This document shows, piece by piece, positions 41,102 to 50,727 of a stretch of DNA of 64,000 nt; within the stretch, counting starts at the first letter, position 1, and the number at the start of each line of letters is the position of its first letter. Below the pieces are notes generated by a model. It was given only the letters and a program-made list of their open reading frames with translations. It was not told the origin of the DNA and did not search any database. Both the position numbers and the translations under genes were made by a program. Origin of the DNA: Marvania coccoides (Eukaryota; Chlorophyta; Trebouxiophyceae; Chlorellales; Chlorellaceae); the NCBI GenBank assembly GCA_963854735.1, contig OY978101.1, positions 124,001 through 188,000 on the forward strand, given 5' to 3'.

Positions 41102-41747
41102 GCCACGCGCGGCAAATAATTCATTATATTGATTTTTTATTTTAATTTGAAATGAACCCACCGAATATTACTTTTTAGTCTTGAAAGAGTAATGCTAATA
41201 ATACTAGTATTATTTAGAGAAAGGCGTGATGAATGAAGTTGCATGCGCCCAATTTCATGCTTTTTAGATTAAGGCTTGGCATCATGGACGATCAAAGCAG
41301 GTAATGGCGGGCACCCACTGCTGGCGTCCTCCCCCTGGGGATTTTAAACCGAGTTTGATTATCCTCAGGGTACATTGAGCTTCCAACGCTTAGCTGCAGC
41401 GATTGTCGGAATGCAGCCTTGAGAACTCTCCTCAGCAGCATTAAAAAAGAAATCAAGCACCGCTCTATATGGGGGGGGTCCAACATCGCCTTAGCGCCTG
41501 GCAGCAGCGCCCGCAATTGGGGGTCTTTGCCCATTGCACTGCCTTATTTTTAATGGGCTGCCACTCTATATGGGGGGCGACGGCAGCAGATGAAGAAAAA
41601 ATCGCCACAGTTGTTTTCCCCGCCGTCCATCAATTTTTGTTATTAAATTTTATTAATTGCCAGTACATCAGCGGCCAGTTCCCAGCTGCCTTCCCCGCTT
41701 GTCAATCTATTTATTTGAGCAATTTCACTATTACATCGGTGAACAAA
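41102..41747. other. Intergenic spacer with dispersed-repeat copy C
   Basis: AT-rich. It carries copy C of the dispersed repeat and an imperfect duplication of CTCTATATGGGGGG (41463 and 41572). The second half is presumably the TyrRS upstream region. Confidence 0.5.
41286..41384 (+). repeat. Dispersed short repeat, copy C
   Basis: Shares with copy A GATCAAA, a GGGCACC-type block, ACTGCTGGCGTCC, CCCCCTGGGGA and GATTATCCTCAGGGTACATTG. It lacks the CTTTGG segment and the final CATATGA. Confidence 0.7.
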
Positions 41748-43539
41748 ATGCAGCTGGGACACAAATTGAGCCGGCTACGGCTGATTTTGGAGCCGCGCTG
41801 CGGAATGTGCGGGGCGGCTGCCTCCAACCGCCCCTCTTGGCTGCACTCCCAAGCCTCTCCAATTCCACGACGCCTCTCCTCTGCCCTCTCCCCCAACAGC
41901 ACCAGGGGCAGGCCTCTGACCGCCGCAGTCTCCACCGACGCAGCCCCCGCCACCTCCCCCCCTTCCTCTTCTTCCTCCAGGCCAAACGTGGTGGCGGTGC
42001 TCCGCTCCAGAGGCCTTGTTCAAGACGTCACCAACGCCGACCAGCTGGAGGCGGCGGCAGCGGCCGAGTCGCTACTGGTGTACTGCGGCTTCGACCCTAC
42101 CGCGGACAGCCTGCACCTGGGCAATCTGCTGGGCATCATCGTGCTGTCATGGTTTCAGCGCTGCGGCCACACCCCCGTGGCGCTGCTGGGGGGGGCCACG
42201 GGCAGGGTGGGAGACCCATCAGGTCAGTTCGCATGGGGGGAGAAGTTTGATTTTCTTCATGGGTTGACAAATTATAATTATACATCTTTTGAGTGGGTTT
42301 CTTGTCGTGTGTTATTTTGACCCTTGCTTTTCCATTAATTGCATAGGCAAGTCGGCTGAGCGACCAGTACTGGACGAGCCGGTGATTGAGGCCAACACCG
42401 CGGCCATCGAGGCCACCCTGCGGCGCCTGCTGGCGCCCCCTGCAGACACCGCCTCTGCTGCCCCGTTGGTGGTGAACAATCTCGAGTGGTTTGGGGCCAT
42501 GCCGCTGCTCACATTCCTCAGAGACATCGGTAAGAGTCAACACACACTATTTTTTTTTTTTTTTTTTTTCAAACCTACTTCTCTGATTAAGTACCATCTC
42601 TCTCTCGAAGTGTACTTCAAACTTTTTTATTTACCCATCACTCTCCCCTCATCAGGCAAAATGGCGCGCGTGGGCACTATGATTGGCAAGGAGTCTGTGC
42701 GCAAGCGCATGGAGAGCGAGGCTGGCATCTCCTACACCGAGTTCACCTACCAGCTGCTCCAGGGCTACGACTTTGTGCACTTGGCCAGAGAGCGAGGGGT
42801 TAGGGTGCAGGTGGGGGGCAGCGACCAGTGGGGAAACATCACAGCGGGCACAGACCTGGTGCGGCGCATGCTGCCAGGCGAGGCAGAGGAGGGCGACGCC
42901 CCGCCCCTGTGCTTTGGCCTCACGTTCCCGCTGCTGCTCAAGGCGGACGGCACCAAGTTCGGCAAGTCGGAGTCTGGCGCGCTGTGGCTGTCCCCCGAGA
43001 AGCTGTCTGCGTACGAGTTTTATCAGTTTCTGCTGAAGACCGCTGACGAGGACATCCCGCGCTTCCTCCGCATGCTGACGTTCCTCCCGCTGGAGGAAAT
43101 CGACGCGCTGGTGGCCGCCATGGCTGCGCCCGACTACGTCCCCAACACCTCCCAGCGCAGGCTCGCCGAGGAGGTCACGCGCTTCGTCCGAGGGGAGGAG
43201 GGCCTGCAGCAGGCCCTGGCCGCCACCGCCGCGCTGGCGCCGGGCTCCACCGCGGCGCTCGACCCCGCCACGCTGGAGGCCGCTGCCGCCAACGCCCCGT
43301 CAGCCGCGCTGGCGAGATCTGAGGTGGTGGGGGCGCTGCTGGCTGACGTCATGGTGGCGGTGGGGATGCAGCCCAGCAAGGCCGCGGGGCGGAGGATGAT
43401 CAAGGGCGGGGGGGTGCGGGTGAATAACGTAAAGGTTGATGACGAGGGGCGGGTGCTGGTCGAGGAGGACTTGGTTGACGGTCGGATGCTGCTGCTGGCG
43501 GCGGGCAAGAAGAACAAGATCCTGGTGCGGGTGGAGTGA
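41748..43539 (+). CDS. Organellar (bacterial-type) tyrosyl-tRNA synthetase
   Basis: Exons 41748-42222, 42347-42529 and 42656-43539 give 513 residues. It is the bacterial form of TyrRS, used in plastids and mitochondria. The N-terminus of about 70 residues is rich in Ser, Arg, Pro and Ala and lacks a catalytic fold, as in a dual-targeting peptide. The catalytic core shows YCGFDPTADSLHLGN (HIGH-class motif at residue 123), GGATGRVGDPSG, VGGSDQWGNI and KFGKSESG (KMSKS-class loop, from residue 320). An S4-like RNA-binding domain ends the protein (AAGRRMIKGGGVRVNN). ATG 41748 was chosen because the upstream DNA is AT-rich and non-coding. Intron 2 has a 19-T run. All junctions are GT-AG and keep the frame. 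Confidence 0.94.
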
Positions 43540-43783
43540 TAGATATTGGATATTGGGGGGAAAGAGAGATAGACACAGCAAAGGCGTAGCCTGGGCTGAG
43601 AGTTATTAAAATAAATTAAACTGATTGCTAAGGTGGTTGATTTTTTTCTTCTCCCACGGGTGCGACAACTACTGGTGGGTATAAAGCGGGTTTAAAGGTC
43701 ATATACCTCCAAAGCTAGTTGCAGCCCAAGTATGCAATTAACTTTGAGTATTAAATATTACTCATCTGTAACAATAAAACAGG

Positions 43784-45259
43784 CTAAACTTTGTATTTTG
43801 GGCGGACAGCAGCGAGCTCCGGGGCTGCCGCTTGGGTTGCGTCCCACAGCAGCCCCAGCGCGGCTTTTTCCTTTGATGACAGCCCCATCACGACCAGCAT
43901 GAACCGCGGCGCCTCCGTCAGCGCCTGCAGTAGCGCCGCTGCCTTTTCGCCATCCCCGCCTGCAGCCGTTTTCTCAAGCAGCGCCCGCTGAATTTCCACC
44001 AGCAGCGAAGGCGTGAGCACCTGCTTCAGCAGCTTTGCCAGCTTGGGAGGGTCAATCTGAAGCAGGTAGGCTGCTTGCCGGTCCACGTTCCCCTTCATTC
44101 CTCGCCACGCTTTCTCAAATTGAACGCCAGTGGGCGGCGGCAGGGGAGGGGCAAGGGAGGAAGCGCTCCCTGTGGTAGAGGCGGAAAGCGTGGGTGGTCT
44201 CCGGGCAGGCTTGATGGGCTGTTGCTGCTGAGGTGGCGGGAGCTTTGCATTTGCGAGCGATGGCAGGAGAGACTCAAAGACTGGCAGAATATGCGGCGGC
44301 TGCAACGGCGGGGAAGGCTGCTGTAATGTTGCAGACGGCCCCCTTTCCTGCTGCTGCACAAACGCCGTCGTAGTCTGCGGTGTCGCTCTCTCTTCTTCTC
44401 CTTCGTCTTTTTTCGCAGCATTTGCCTTTCCTGCTGCTGGAGAGACCGGCGGCAGCGGCGGCGGTGCCTCATCCTCATCGCTGCCCTCCGCCGCAATCTC
44501 CACCACCGCCGTTTTCGGACCCTTGCCGTTGCTCTGCGCCGCGCCTGCGCCCTCGCCTGTCCGCTTGGTAGACACTAGAGAGAGGAGCGCCGCCCCTGTC
44601 TCTGTCTCCTCTTCTTTCTTTTTCACCAGCGTCACGGGGATGCGCTCCGGCTCGGGGGGCACCGCGCCGTGAATGTCCGCCCACTGCGCCACGGCAGTCC
44701 TGCGGTCTTCTGCTGCTGCTTTGTTCCCCGGCTCCAACATCAGTGCAGCCTCCAGGTCGGAGATGGCTCCCAGAAGGCGGCCCAACTCCCGCCGCGCAGC
44801 AGCCCGCCGCAGCAGCGCCTTCACGTAGGTCGCGTCCAGCCCCAGCGCGGCAGTGCAGTCTTTTTCGGCCGCCGCATGATCGCCTTGTTTCAGGGAAATT
44901 AAAGCTCGGTTGGCGTGGGCGGTGCAGGTGGGCCGGGCGTCGATGCTGGAGCAGTAGCACGCGTAGGCGTCCTCCAGCTTACCAGCCTTGAAGCTGGCGT
45001 TGCCGCGCTCGCGCCAGGCGTCAGCCTCATCGCTAGAAGGTTGGGCGGCGGTGGCAGCAGCAGCGGGCACGGCTCTGGGTTGGGAGGCGGGACGCTGCGC
45101 GGGATGAGTTGTCTGCTGCGTGCTGGAAGGGCTGGTTGTGGCAGTTGCTGCTGGGATGGAGGCTGTATGCTTCTTTGGTTCGCTTTTCGATTTAGGATTT
45201 AAAACGTTTAGCATCGCTTTGAGCTCCGCAGGCCCCATGCGCTCTTGACGTGCTTCCAT
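43784..45259 (-). CDS. RPAP3-like TPR co-chaperone
   Basis: A single exon of 491 residues. Residues about 80-190 form a TPR array (AWRERGNASFKAGKLEDAYA, HANRALISLKQGDHAAAEKD, ALLRRAAARRELGRL) that should bind the HSP90/HSP70 EEVD tail. A disordered Pro/Glu/Gln linker follows. Residues about 375-485 match the RPAP3 C-terminal helical domain (FEKAWRGMKGNVDRQAAYLL, LLKQVLTPSLLVEI, MLVVMGLSSKEKAAL). RPAP3 is the TPR subunit of the R2TP complex (with PIH1D and RUVBL1/2), which assembles RNA polymerases, snoRNPs and PIKKs. Plant homologues also have one TPR array instead of the two of animals. It is convergent with TyrRS, with 244 bp between the stops. Confidence 0.88.
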   Translation of the reverse strand: MEARQERMGPAELKAMLNVLNPKSKSEPKKHTASIPAATATTSPSSTQQTTHPAQRPASQPRAVPAAAATAAQPSSDEADAWRERGNASFKAGKLEDAYACYCSSIDARPTCTAHANRALISLKQGDHAAAEKDCTAALGLDATYVKALLRRAAARRELGRLLGAISDLEAALMLEPGNKAAAEDRRTAVAQWADIHGAVPPEPERIPVTLVKKKEEETETGAALLSLVSTKRTGEGAGAAQSNGKGPKTAVVEIAAEGSDEDEAPPPLPPVSPAAGKANAAKKDEGEEERATPQTTTAFVQQQERGPSATLQQPSPPLQPPHILPVFESLLPSLANAKLPPPQQQQPIKPARRPPTLSASTTGSASSLAPPLPPPTGVQFEKAWRGMKGNVDRQAAYLLQIDPPKLAKLLKQVLTPSLLVEIQRALLEKTAAGGDGEKAAALLQALTEAPRFMLVVMGLSSKEKAALGLLWDATQAAAPELAAVRPKYKV

Positions 45260-46129
45260 AATTTTTCTGAATAATTTCTAATGCAATTATTTGCGACAAA
45301 CCAGGGGAACGCCGAAGTTTCTAAACTCAGTTCAAAACTCAGTTTTTTCAAAAAAAAATAAAAAATGACGAAGGCCAGGTACCAAATGAGCTTGCTGGGA
45401 GCACCTAAAATGTGGCGAAAAACTAGTATTCGTATAGAGACCAGCGTCGCTGTGGACTTGAGTTCATCAGCAGCATGGCCCGTCAGGTACGGAGCAGCCG
45501 CGGCCACCCTTATTCAAAATTACGAAGAAGACGTATCTCTTTGCAAAAATGATGCATGAGTTCCATGGGAATGCATGCATGCATGTTTTCCTTCAGCATT
45601 TCTTTCATGCTAGGAATGCTCGTTGGAATGCAGCTAGTTTTTTACCCACTCGGTCACCGCCGGACCCTTCTCAATTTTTTTACAGCCACCCTTGCCAAAT
45701 AACTCTCCGCCGCTGCATTGCCCTACGAGATTTAGTTGAATATATTCAGAGGCTGCAATTTGTGCCAAACACGTTGACATCGATGCATTTTTTTACAAAA
45801 AAAACAAAAAAACTTGCCATGCCGTGCCACCAATGCATCCAAATGCCTCAACTTCGTGCAGGCATAGCATGCACTGACCAACTTAACATATTTCGTGTCG
45901 AAATACATTGTGGACCCTTAATAAGAACGTTGAAATCTAAAGTGTTTTGTTGAGGGGTCGTTTACAGTTTTTTAGGCGTCTCAAAATTCCTCTTATTTTA
46001 TATTTTAGATTTATGTTTGAACAGGCACAAAGCCGGTCGTACCGTCAAATGAGCGTCGGGCTCCTAATTTATCTCAAACATTTTATTCATACCCCCGATC
46101 TTGCGTCAAAACAAAAAAAGGACGACAAC
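45260..46129. other. Intergenic spacer
   Basis: AT-rich divergent region between RPAP3 and the PC-esterase gene; both promoters should lie here. No exon is supported. Confidence 0.5.
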
Positions 46130-47804
46130 ATGGCCGATAAAAAGCTGAGGGGGCCCGATTCGCGGCCTGGTACGCCCCGGCGGCGCCGCTCTCGGCAGGC
46201 ATACCAACAAGCGATGGTGAGGGGTCTCTTGACGCGCCTGTCAGCAGCAGGCCTGCTAGCAGCCGCCCTCTTCTTCATCTTCGGCCGCAAGAGCACCCCA
46301 CCCCCGCCTGCTGGTCCCAGTTTTCAGTCCGTGGACATCAGGGCGTTCTCCGAGCTTTCCTCCCCGCCTCACTTCCACTTCATTCCCGACGACCGCCACT
46401 CCACCTTCATCTTTGAGGAGAGCAGCCACCACGACCCCAAACCCTCCCCCATGATGCGCAACTCCATCTATGCGCATTTTGAGGGCGCAGGCGGCGCCAT
46501 CGATCACGGTGTGCAGGCGCATTACTCTGCAGTAGCCGCAGAATGTATTCCTCAAAAGCTAAAAGCAGTAACCAATTTTGCGTCGTGCAGAGCATTTTGG
46601 GTGCTTCTTCAACCGGCTGTCCGACGGCAACCACACCTGCCCGATGGTGCAGCAGCTGCCTCCCGGCAAATGGCGTGTCAACGTCACCCTCGTGCGCACA
46701 ATGAACAGCCACCCATGGCGGGGGTGCCTCAACGAGGCGTTTAACGCCACAGACCCCGCAGAAAAGGACACCGTCGTCTTCCCCCTGGTCGAATACATTA
46801 AGAAGAGCTACTTTTTGACCTGGAATGTGTTTTTAAAGTGCTTTGAGTACCCGCACAAGACAGTCAGCGTTGTCGGGTGGCACAACCCGGGAGGAAAGCT
46901 GTCAGCACGCACCCCTGACCCGACAGCGCCGGCTTGCAGTGGCGCGGTGCAACCTGGGCGGTGGGTGCCGCTGCGGAAATCGTGCGCGGCGTCGGGGCTT
47001 TGCGACGGGGCACTGGAGGAGGGCTTCACACAGAACGAGCACAATAAGGCACGCTCCATGGCGCACGTGTACGCCCCCTTCACATGCCGCCCGCACTATT
47101 ACAGCAAGAAGGAGGCCAGCGCGTGCCTGCAGTCCCGTAAGGTGGGCATGATTGGCGATTCTCGCACCATCCACATGGCTACAGCGCTGCAGCAGTGGGT
47201 GGGGCAGGGCGTCGTGGACTTGGTGCCGTTGAATATGCCGCCGAGGATGGGGCTGGTGCACGCCATGGGCAACAAGGCAGCGGGCGAGGGCTTGCGGAAG
47301 CGACTCAAGGCTGGTGGCACTGTCATCATCAACAGCGTGCTGCACGACGTCGCAGAGTTCTCCGACAACACCACCGCCAACGAAGTGCGAACCGGGGGGT
47401 GGCAGAAGTGGGTCAAGTGCCCCGACTCGTGCGAAGGCAAGGCGGCAAAGGAGTGCGGGTGTGAAAAGAAGTGGGCGGTGCGGGCGTTCTCCGAAGCCAT
47501 TCAGCAGCTGAAGAAGGCGGTCGAGGCATCCCCTGCCAAGGTGTACTGGCTGTCCATTCACAAGCAAGCACCGGTGGCGGACCCAGTGTTTTACGATTTC
47601 CAGACATCTGACGTGTTGCTGGATCTGGAAACCATGGCGGCCAAGGAGCTGGCGGAGGTCGGCGTGAAGCACATCGACTTGCGGCCGCTGACCACCACGG
47701 CCCCCTCTCAGTGGTGGGACGACAGTGTGCACCTGGGCAAAGACGGCCAGTCCCTGTTCCAGCACTTACTCCTGCAGCAGCTGCTGTCTACCGTTTGCTC
47801 TTAA
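46130..47804 (+). CDS. TBL/PC-esterase-type type II membrane protein
   Basis: Exons 46130-46508 and 46591-47804 (GT-AG) give 530 residues. A basic, Arg-rich cytosolic N-terminus precedes one membrane helix (LSAAGLLAAALFFIFG, about residues 38-54), typical of Golgi type II enzymes. The lumenal part has the N-terminal Cys/Trp region of trichome-birefringence-like proteins and then GDSR (residues 315-318, the nucleophile Ser) and a DSVHL motif (D504, H507) near the C-terminus: the GDS and DxxH pair of the PC-esterase/TBL/NXPE fold. Several conserved Cys could form disulfides. Plant TBL proteins O-acetylate wall polysaccharides; the acceptor here is unknown. ATG 46130 lies just after the AT-to-GC composition shift. 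Confidence 0.85.
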
Positions 47805-48144
47805 AAAACCCCGTTATTTTTATATCAAGTATAATTTATATTATGATTGTTTTCTATATTTTTTTCTCGAATTTTGGCACACACATCTGTGCAATGAAGG
47901 CTCTTCACTGAGCAAGCGGTGGAAAACGAAATGAGTATTACGCTATTCATACCTGTTACCCGCCCCACCCCACCCCACCCCACCCCCCCGGAGTACTGCA
48001 TTTACAACGTTCTCAAATACTGTCTCTTGAATACTTTCTTTTACATTGGTTGTCAAGTCAAGAATGAATTAGAAAAAATGAATGATGAAATAGGAGCGCC
48101 AGATGGGCAGTTGATTAATTCGGAGTTTGCTATTATTTGCTTTC
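47805..48144. other. Convergent intergenic region
   Basis: AT-rich spacer between two converging stops. It contains a short CCCCA/CCCAC run near 47,962-47,988. Nothing else is seen. Confidence 0.5.
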
Positions 48145-49220
48145 TCATTCCTTCTTCGGCAATTTCACGCCCAGCAATGCCTTGTCCACAGCGGAATAGA
48201 TCTTCTGCACCTCGTCCCCTTTCTTCAACGCAGCAAATCCAGCGCCGCCAATCATGCCCAGAACGCCAAACTCAGCCAGCCAACCAGGCAGGGGCCCAGT
48301 GCGCTTGCGCGACTTTGTGGCAGCAGGCTTGGCAGCAGCAGGCTTGGCGGCAGGCTTGGGCGCCTCCTTCTTGACGGCAGCGGCAGGCTTGGGCGGAGTC
48401 TGCAGGTAGGAGGACAGGGGCGGCATCATGGGAGCCTCTGGTGCGGGCTTGGGCTTGACCACAGGGGCGGGGGCAGGGGCCACGGCCTTGGGGGCAGGAG
48501 TGAAAACCTTAGGCGGGGGGACGGTGACCTTGGGGGCAGGGGGAGGGATCACCACCTTGGGAGCGGGAGGGGGCACAACCACCTTGGGTGCAGGAGGAGG
48601 GACCACCACCTTGGGGGCCTCCACCTTTTTGAAAACGGGGGCGGGAGCGGGGGCAGGCTTTGAGGCGGGAGCGGGCTTTTCTACGGGCTTGGGGGCCGCA
48701 GCGGGGGTGGATGCCGGGGCAGGCGCCTTCTTTGCGTACCCGTAGCTTTTGTTGTTCTTTGCCACCGACTTCTCATAGGCTTCCAGCATGGCAGAGCGGT
48801 TGGGAAGAGATGGCACGGAGGGCTCGTCTGATGGGTAGGAAGGGGAAGGGAAGGGAAGGGGTGAGAAAAGAGCCAGGGATAGGCGAAGTATTGGTTGCTA
48901 AGCGTTGCTTGATTGCATTGTTTACCTGCGCTGGCGATGGGCACGGCGGTGCTGATGCTGACGGCCAGGGAGAGCGAGACAGCGCCTATCTTCTTGGCCA
49001 GCAGCGGTGCATCGTCCTGCATGGTTCAAGCAGTTAAAGCAGGTGAGTTGAGGCGCAAACATGGCTGCAATCTAGCCACGCATCTGAAAAAACTCACAGC
49101 TGCGGAGGGGGTGGTTGAAGGCTTCATCGCGCAGATGGGTACTGATCGCTTGGATCCGCGCGTGGTGAGGGCGCTGGCAGGCCGCGCCAGAGCGGACCGT
49201 TGAGCAAAGGAAGTCTGCAT
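48145..49220 (-). CDS. Plastid-targeted Pro/Ala/Lys-rich membrane-anchored protein
   Basis: Exons 49220-49098, 49016-48926 and 48827-48145 give 298 residues. The first exon is a plastid-type transit sequence (MQTSFAQRSALARPASALTT). It is followed by a second targeting-like hydrophobic stretch (AKKIGAVSLSLAVSISTAV, ending AVPIASA), the bipartite pattern of thylakoid-lumen or thylakoid-membrane import. After a short conserved-looking segment (NRSAMLEAYEKSVAKNN) come about 130 residues of Pro/Ala/Lys/Val repeats, with KVVVPPPAP repeated. A Gly-rich hydrophobic helix (LAEFGVLGMIGGAGFAAL) and a short basic tail end the protein. I do not recognise the family. A thylakoid or envelope tether is an inference. 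All three exons join in frame by GT-AG introns. Confidence 0.8.
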
Positions 49221-49431
49221 CTTATCTATCACAAAAAAATGTTTCTGATGAGCCTGATCTCCACCAATTCAGGAACTTGGAGATATTTTGTGGGGGTTTT
49301 AGAATAAAAACGAGAATGTGTTTCCAGACGAGCTCAAATTCGGCCTAATCTTTGGCGTTTTGCGCAAAAACGCTGACCAAAATTTAGCACTCGCGAGTTG
49401 CCCCATTTTGCGTTGAAGAAAAGCAAATAAA
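49221..49431. promoter_or_regulatory. 211-bp divergent promoter region
   Basis: The plastid-targeted protein gene and the SDHAF2 gene start back to back, 211 bp apart, so this short AT-rich stretch should contain both promoters. No specific motif was recognised. Confidence 0.5.
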
Positions 49432-50230
49432 ATGCTGCAGCACCTCAGACGCGCCGTGGCGACGCAGTCGTGTCTCCGAGCTGCTTGGGGTTTAGGCATC
49501 CCTGGAACAACGCTGGCAGCCACTCAACGCGCAGCGCTCGCAACAGATGCTCCGTCGACCTCGTCCGAGCCCGAACACACCTTCTCAAGAAACAGAGCGG
49601 TGCGACAGCCAAACCTTAAGAATGCATCATTTTTCACCGGCCTTCTTTCTCCGCTGCCGCTGCTCACATTTGTTGCCTTCTCTTTTCTCGCATGCAGCAC
49701 ATCAACCGCATGTTGTACAGAGCGCGACAGCGTGGGTGGTTGGAGCTCGACCTGCTGGTTGGAATGTGGGCTGAGCGAGAGGTCCACCGCCTCTCGCCAG
49801 AAGTGCTGGCAGACTTTGAGGTGCTGCTGAACCAGGTGAGCCACGAGTGCACTTGATATTTATTCTACTTGATTGCATTTTTTTGGCAATTTGGCCACTA
49901 GAATCGAAATAAATTTATATATTTTGAAAAATGATAATTTCACTGTATTTTTCCACGCTGATTTAGAATTCACAGTTTTATTCCCTTCCGCAGGAAAATC
50001 CGGAGCTGTACAAGTGGCTGACAGGCCAGATTGAGCCCTCTGAGGAGATGGCCAACAACACGGCGTTCAAATCGATCAGGAACGAGGTGAAAGCCTCCAT
50101 GGAGGAGCATGGGACGGTGGTGAGCCCCGCATCGGCGGAGTGGGTGCGGGGATGGGACGACTACAAGAACCAGCTGAAAGAGGCGGGCGCTGTGCTTGGC
50201 GGAGAAGGCGGTGGCGGCGACCCGAAATAA
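49432..50230 (+). CDS. SDHAF2: Succinate dehydrogenase assembly factor 2 (SDHAF2/SDH5)
   Basis: Exons 49432-49599, 49698-49835 and 49994-50230, all phase 0, give 180 residues. SDHAF2 (bacterial SdhE) promotes covalent attachment of FAD to the SDHA flavoprotein of complex II in the mitochondrial matrix. The N-terminus (MLQHLRRAVATQSCLRAAW) is a mitochondrial presequence. The core has the family's RMLYRARQRGWLELDLLVG block with the RGxxE-type motif (RGWLE) needed for flavinylation, and then LLNQENPELYKWLTGQ. The C-terminal extension of about 65 residues (WVRGWDDYKNQL) goes beyond the bacterial length. Introns are GT-AG. Confidence 0.93.
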
Positions 50231-50370
50231 TTGTATGTGCTGTAAGCATTAATCGAGAATGGACTTTGCAAGGGAAGAGGGGCCATATGGGCAATTCTAC
50301 CTGAGACCCGCAGCCTTCTGGGGCGTGGGCATGGATGAGATAGGGCTTGTGCTCGCCAGCGCGGCGGACG

Positions 50371-50570
50371 TTTTTTTTTTTTTGGCGCCGCGCTCGGCCG
50401 CCGCCGGGGGGGCAGAGCGGCAGACTGTTATTTTTGCGCCCCGCGCCACCAGCAGGGGACGGGCGCCCCCCGGGGAGAGCGTCAGACTGTTATTTTGGGC
50501 GTCGCTCGCGCGACCAGCCGGGGCGCCCCCCCGGGAGGGAGAGCGTCAGACTGTTATTTTGGGCGTCGCT
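50371..50570 (+). repeat. Three-unit 64-bp tandem repeat related to the permuted tRNA-Asn 5' half
   Basis: AGAGCGKCAGACTGTTATTTT occurs at about 50413-50434, 50476-50496 and 50540-50560, at a 64-bp period, separated by very GC-rich DNA (GGGCGTCGCTCGCG, CGGGGCGCCCCCCCGGG). Copy 1 (GGCAGAGCGGCAGACTGTTA then TTTTTGC) matches the permuted tRNA gene at 30701-30731 nearly base for base, including the T-run beyond the anticodon-loop break. A 13-T run precedes the first unit. Confidence 0.85.
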
Positions 50571-50727
50571 CGCGACCGGAAGAGGAAAAGGAAAACGTCA
50601 TATCGATCATATGGACATTTTTTTCAAATTCCGTTCTATGTTAAATTAATAAACACTTTTAATTCAATTCAAACTCTCCATCACAGCCAAATCGCTGCCC
50701 GGCCGTGGGGAGCATCGCAGCTGCAAT

